A stretch of DNA of 32,576 nucleotides from JANOAR01 sp031411235 (GTDB lineage Bacteria > Verrucomicrobiota > Verrucomicrobiia > Verrucomicrobiales > Verrucomicrobiaceae), in NCBI GenBank assembly GCA_031411235.1, contig JANOAR010000124.1, forward strand, positions 1 to 32,576, given 5' to 3'. Shown here piece by piece: positions 30,510 to 32,576 of the stretch. The number at the start of each line of letters is the position of its first letter. Positions within the stretch are counted from its first letter, which is position 1. Under the pieces are notes generated by a model. That model searched no databases. It saw only the letters and a list, made by a program, of their open reading frames with translations, and was not told where the DNA came from. The translations under genes were made by a program, and so were the position numbers.

Positions 30510-31442
30510 TCAGGCATCAGGCGTGCGGCGCTTCCACCAAGACGCCAAAAGCCCGCCAATGATGTTTTGCATGACACCGCTAAAGACACCCGCCGCAGCC
30601 GCGAGCGGCATGGCCGAGAAATGCTCGCGAGCCAGCGAAGCAGCCATACCACCGTTTTGCATCCCAACCTCGATGCTCACGGTGCGGGCCACGGATTCGG
30701 GATAACGCAGTACTTTCGAGATCGTGTAGCCGACTCCAAAGCCGAGGACATGAAGCGTAAACGCAGCGAGCGCCAGACGCCCAAAGTTCGATGCGATGGC
30801 CTCCGCACTGGCCGCCACGATGCCGCCGCTCACTAACGTAAAAGCGATCACCGCCACGGTGGGGCCACACGCACCGATGCGATCCGCTGTGCGAGGCAGT
30901 TTCCAGCGAATGAGCACGCCGAGCACCACCGGCGCGATGGTGAGTTGCAAGGCGGATAAACACAGGCCCCAGGCATCCACCGGCACATACTTTCCAGCCA
31001 GGGTGCTCGTCCACATCGGCGTGAAGAAGAAAGCCAACATCGTGGACGCGAGCGTGAGTACGACGGACAACGCCACGTTTGCCTTGGCGAGGTAGCTGAT
31101 CATGTTCGACGCCATGCCGCCGGGACAGCTCGCCACGAGGATGATGCCGACGGCGAGCCCGGGTTCGAGTTTCAGCACGGTGGCGACGAGCCAGCCGGAC
31201 AGCGGCATGATGGTGTATTGCGCCACAAAGCCCAACGCCACACTCCCCGGCATACGCCCGATGGATTTAAAATCATCAATGCTCAACGTCAGTCCCATGC
31301 CGAGCATCGCCGCCGCCAGCGACCAGAAGATCCACGGCTTGTCGAACCACAGCATGGTCTGCGGCCAAAAAAACGCGAGGGTGGCGAGGCTGACGAGCCA
31401 CACGGGGTAGAGATTGTTGAACCAGTTGAGGAAGCGGGTCAT
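30510..31442 (-). CDS. Bile acid:sodium symporter (BASS/SBF) family transporter
   Basis: A 310-residue integral membrane protein of the BASS family, Na+-coupled carriers of organic anions such as bile acids, pantothenate or keto acids. About nine to ten hydrophobic segments are visible. Family marks are AAAMLGMGLTLSIDDFKSI, IILVASCPGGMASNMISYLA near the first crossover region, and TVSIEVGMQNGGMAASLA for the second, where conserved E and Q residues contribute to sodium binding. The C-terminus is short and basic (SWWKRRTPDA). It lies 16 bases downstream of a gene fragment and 48 bases upstream of a PfkB kinase, suggesting an uptake-and-phosphorylation unit. The transported compound cannot be read from sequence; bacterial relatives rarely carry bile acids. 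Confidence 0.9.
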   Translation of the reverse strand: MTRFLNWFNNLYPVWLVSLATLAFFWPQTMLWFDKPWIFWSLAAAMLGMGLTLSIDDFKSIGRMPGSVALGFVAQYTIMPLSGWLVATVLKLEPGLAVGIILVASCPGGMASNMISYLAKANVALSVVLTLASTMLAFFFTPMWTSTLAGKYVPVDAWGLCLSALQLTIAPVVLGVLIRWKLPRTADRIGACGPTVAVIAFTLVSGGIVAASAEAIASNFGRLALAAFTLHVLGFGVGYTISKVLRYPESVARTVSIEVGMQNGGMAASLAREHFSAMPLAAAAGVFSGVMQNIIGGLLASWWKRRTPDA

Positions 31443-31458
31443 GGGGAGATGCAGGTGT

Positions 31459-31665
31459 TCATGGTTTCAAAGTAGCTTTGCCAGCAGGCGCGACAAGCTC
31501 ATAGCTACCGCCAAGACCTGCGACATGGTATTCATCAAAGAAGACCACATTCTGCGGTGCTTCGCCAACGCTGTGATACTGGCCAAACTTCGCATACGGG
31601 CCGAGCGCCTCGGGATACTGCGTGATGATGTCGCGATCATGCACGACCCAGTCCGCTGGACTCAT
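31459..31665 (-). pseudogene. Short C-terminal fragment, possibly of a polysaccharide-lyase-like protein
   Basis: A 68-codon reading frame with a strongly protein-like sequence: DWVVHDRDIITQYPEALGPY, then AKFGQYHSV, then NVVFFDEYHVAGLGG. The aromatic, beta-strand pattern resembles the C-terminal end of heparin-lyase-like jelly-roll polysaccharide lyases, but I am not certain of the family. It has no signal peptide, no ribosome binding site, and a TGA immediately before its ATG, so it looks like the 3' remnant of a larger gene. A palindromic element and the end of the next gene occupy the place where its 5' part should be. It is followed 16 bases later by the transporter gene. It could instead be a small intact gene. 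Confidence 0.45.
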
Positions 31666-31682
31666 TCACTGACTGACCAAGT

Positions 31683-31709
31683 GCGGCGATCGTCTCGCTC
31701 AGTCGCCGC
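31683..31709. repeat. REP-like palindrome at the truncated gene
   Basis: GCGGCGA (31683-31689) and TCGCCGC (31703-31709) form a perfect 7-bp stem around a 13-base loop. The right arm runs into the stop codon of the gene at 31709-32500, and the left side leads into short ACTGACTGACC-type repeats just before the gene fragment. This resembles the dispersed palindromic elements seen in verrucomicrobial genomes, which I recall only in general terms. A terminator is another reading, but there is no T-tract. Confidence 0.45.
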
Positions 31710-32500
31710 TACGGACTCACCGTCACCTTCACCACATCCGTCCAGTCGCCATTCGGCGTGCCTTTGTCCCAGAACCTCATGCGGTATTCGCGCACCTCGG
31801 GAGTGCTGGCCACGAGCAGCGGGCGCTCGTCTTCATAGGGACTCTCGGTGTCGATGGCGAGGAACTCCCAGGTTCCCGAGCCGCGACGGCTCTCGATGTA
31901 AACACCGACGTGACCATATTTGTAGAAGGTCAGCTTCACACACTGGCTGCCTGCGCCTTGTAGCATTTCGGTGAGAAACTTCGGCACAGATTTCTCGGTT
32001 TCTGCCGAGCCGATGATGCCGAGGTCGGTGCCAATGGCGTCGGTGTAACCGGGCGAGAGCTTCATCTTGGCGGTGAGGGCGAAGATGCGGGTGAGCACGC
32101 CGGGGGGCGCGGCGGTGACGCCTGCGGGCAAGGCGGGTGCGGTGAAGGTGGGCAGCACCATCGCGGTTGTGCCGAAGCCAGCGAGCACGTCATCCACGGC
32201 ATCCGTGGTCGATGGCGAGAAGTTGCGCACGGCGCTGAGCCAGGTGCCGAGGACGTAGTTGCCGTATTTGGCATCGTTGACGCTGGCGGTGATGTCGCCA
32301 GCCACAACGCTGAGGGTAGCTCCGTAGAGGGGGAGTTTCACCGCGTAGTTGTCGAGCCAGTTGACTTGGTCGCCGATGCGGCTGGGGTAGTAGGTTTGTC
32401 GTTTCATTGGGGTGTGTGGTTTGGGTTTGGACTGAAAGTAGTCGGACGGTGTGGCCTGATCCCAAAAGCCGCTGTCCCAGGTGCCTGTGTCCCAGTTCAT
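31709..32500 (-). CDS. Hypothetical protein (verrucomicrobial type, Fn3-like C-terminal end)
   Basis: A 263-residue protein of no assigned function. It begins with a tryptophan-rich stretch MNWDTGTWDSGFWDQA, a motif I associate with verrucomicrobial proteins, followed by MKRQTYYPSRIGDQVNWLDN, which looks like a second conserved start. The middle is rich in small residues and lacks a catalytic motif. The last ~80 residues (KLTFYKYGHVGVYIESRRG, then REYRMRFWDKGTPNGDWTD) form a beta-sandwich pattern like a fibronectin type III domain. There is no signal peptide. ATG 32500 is used; ATG 32407 would start the protein at MKRQTYYP. The gene lies between two palindromes. It could act in the cytoplasm or belong to a mobile or phage-derived unit; nothing decides this. 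Confidence 0.7.
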   Translation of the reverse strand: MNWDTGTWDSGFWDQATPSDYFQSKPKPHTPMKRQTYYPSRIGDQVNWLDNYAVKLPLYGATLSVVAGDITASVNDAKYGNYVLGTWLSAVRNFSPSTTDAVDDVLAGFGTTAMVLPTFTAPALPAGVTAAPPGVLTRIFALTAKMKLSPGYTDAIGTDLGIIGSAETEKSVPKFLTEMLQGAGSQCVKLTFYKYGHVGVYIESRRGSGTWEFLAIDTESPYEDERPLLVASTPEVREYRMRFWDKGTPNGDWTDVVKVTVSP

Positions 32501-32524
32501 TTGGTGTGGAGGGTTTGGTGGAGC

Positions 32525-32542
32525 GCGGGCCTCCGAGCCCGC
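32525..32542. repeat. Hairpin-forming palindrome at the right end of the window
   Basis: GCGGGC (32525-32530) and GCCCGC (32537-32542) form a perfect 6-bp stem with loop CTCCGA, within a GC-rich stretch upstream of the hypothetical gene. The sequence looks like a REP-type element of the kind scattered in verrucomicrobial intergenic regions; only one copy is in this window. The window ends before its full context is visible. Confidence 0.4.
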
Positions 32543-32576
32543 AGCACAGCGTCGAAGAAAACGACATTGAAGGACC

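Overview
The window is GC-rich and densely coded. It reads as a chromosomal segment of a Verrucomicrobiota bacterium, probably Verrucomicrobiales (Prosthecobacter/Verrucomicrobium-like). The support is family content: a PSCyt1/DUF1549/DUF1553 cytochrome-type protein with DUF1501 proteins, a planctomycete/verrucomicrobial-type sulfatase, a signal-peptide LRR protein, a several-thousand-residue secreted multidomain protein, an Agl23/GT39-type membrane protein and a short Bacteroidetes/Verrucomicrobia-style topoisomerase IV A subunit. Lineage is inferred from families; no 16S gene is present. Almost no start has a Shine-Dalgarno sequence.

Layout. 1-1780 (+): the 3' part of a flavin amine oxidase, then a secreted leucine-rich-repeat protein. 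1791-6966 (-): an operon of a PSCyt1/DUF1549/DUF1553 protein, a Uma2-family nuclease-fold protein and a DUF1501 protein; the Uma2 gene sits between the usual partners. 7051-19647 (-): one enormous reading frame for a secreted gametolysin-like zinc metalloprotease followed by PKD, carboxypeptidase-regulatory, Calx-beta, Fn3-like, LamG, cadherin-like, Kelch, Ig and putative-Ig modules. It is cut by one in-frame TAG at 7753-7755; the same frame stays open for 233 more codons to 7051. 19648-19923 is a non-coding gap. 19924-21345 (+): a fused SpmA-SpmB membrane protein. 21382-22851 (-): a second DUF1501 protein, divergent from a sulfatase (23009-24415, +). 24451-24543 (-): tRNA-Ser(GCU). 24649-29266 (-): parC-like topoisomerase subunit, Agl23-like glycosyltransferase and ApbE flavin transferase, closely spaced or overlapping. 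29448-31665 (-): a short lyase-like gene fragment, a BASS-family transporter and a PfkB-family sugar kinase. 31709-32500 (-): a lineage-type hypothetical protein with hairpin-forming palindromes at both ends.

How the genes fit together. The exported PSCyt1/DUF1501, sulfatase and LRR proteins suit a heterotroph that degrades sulfated polysaccharides, but no complete pathway lies here. The transporter-kinase pair could be a small uptake-and-phosphorylation unit with unknown substrate. The main point for follow-up is the giant metalloprotease gene with its single amber codon. No CRISPR array, phage or insertion sequence was seen.
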